Shown here: piece after piece, positions 5,439-5,525 of the stretch
Layout: each line of letters starts with the position of its first letter
Numbering within the stretch: the first letter of the stretch is position 1
Source: an uncultured Thiotrichaceae bacterium
Lineage (GTDB): Bacteria > Pseudomonadota > Gammaproteobacteria > Thiotrichales > Thiotrichaceae
Reading direction: 5' to 3'
Assembly (NCBI GenBank): GCA_938038645.1
Contig: CALHTA010000277.1
Coordinates: 1-5,525, forward strand
DNA length: 5,525 bases
Translations under genes and position numbers: made by a program
The notes under the pieces: model-generated
What the model was told of the DNA's origin: nothing
Database searches by the model: none
What the model saw: the letters and a program-made list of their open reading frames with translations, nothing else

Positions 5439-5525
5439 ATGAGTAAGTCACTGGCATTAAGTAGTACAGCATTATCTGTTAGCGCGGGTAGTCTGGAAAG
5501 CTATGTCCAGTCGGTACATGAGGTA
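5439..5525 (+). CDS. rpoH: RNA polymerase heat-shock sigma factor sigma-32, N-terminal start (partial)
   Basis: Twenty-nine codons run open from the ATG at 5439 to the window edge. The peptide SLALSSTAL at residues 4-12, then GSLESYVQSVHEV at residues 17-29, matches the start of gammaproteobacterial RpoH, where 'SLAL....NL(D/E)(S/A)Y(I/V)..(A/V)' precedes sigma region 1.2. GGAGA at 5429-5433 gives a good ribosome binding site about six bases upstream. RpoH directs RNA polymerase to heat-shock genes such as chaperones and proteases. The CIRCE element just upstream fits a heat-shock gene. The conserved sigma regions are outside the window, so another sigma-70-type factor or a second RpoH paralogue remains possible. 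The upstream neighbour is hemL rather than the ftsE-ftsX genes that often precede rpoH in this class. Confidence 0.8.
   Translation, partial: MSKSLALSSTALSVSAGSLESYVQSVHEV

Overview
The window looks like a piece of a gammaproteobacterial chromosome of moderate, somewhat AT-rich composition. The evidence is the tail of a type II secretion gspJ, a C5-pathway hemL whose length and catalytic-lysine position match the E. coli enzyme, and the start of a sigma-32 (rpoH) gene. I cannot name the genus. All genes lie on the plus strand.

Layout. Positions 1-186 are the last 61 codons of a probable gspJ. A 330-base gap (187-516) follows, with one good sigma-70-type promoter candidate near 267-296 and a small inverted repeat at 461-479. 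Gene A (517-1728, 403 aa) is an Ala/Val/Thr/Glu-dominated low-complexity protein. It has an N-terminal hydrophobic segment, 11-residue repeats, a five-proline run, a poly-Gln coiled coil and a Met/His-rich tail. Gene B (1775-2506, 243 aa) has one transmembrane anchor, an acidic Ala/Val/Thr/Glu linker resembling gene A, and a C-terminal TPR-like domain. A strong intrinsic terminator (2521-2556) closes the A-B unit. Gene C (2597-4015, 472 aa) is a dynamin/EHD-like P-loop GTPase with two predicted transmembrane segments. It is followed after 27 bases by hemL (4043-5323). A perfect CIRCE operator (5387-5413) then precedes the start of rpoH (5439 to the window edge).

How the genes may work together. 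A and B share composition and a 12-residue motif and are adjacent; C is a membrane-bound fission/remodelling-type GTPase directly downstream. I infer, without proof, that A, B and C form a membrane-associated module: A and B as extended or amphipathic membrane-linked proteins, B as a TPR adaptor, C as the nucleotide-driven component. This is the best candidate here for an undescribed system. hemL is housekeeping (tetrapyrrole synthesis) and probably co-transcribed with C.

The other notable point is regulatory. A perfect CIRCE in front of rpoH suggests that the HrcA repressor controls the heat-shock sigma factor itself, wiring the two classical heat-shock circuits in series.
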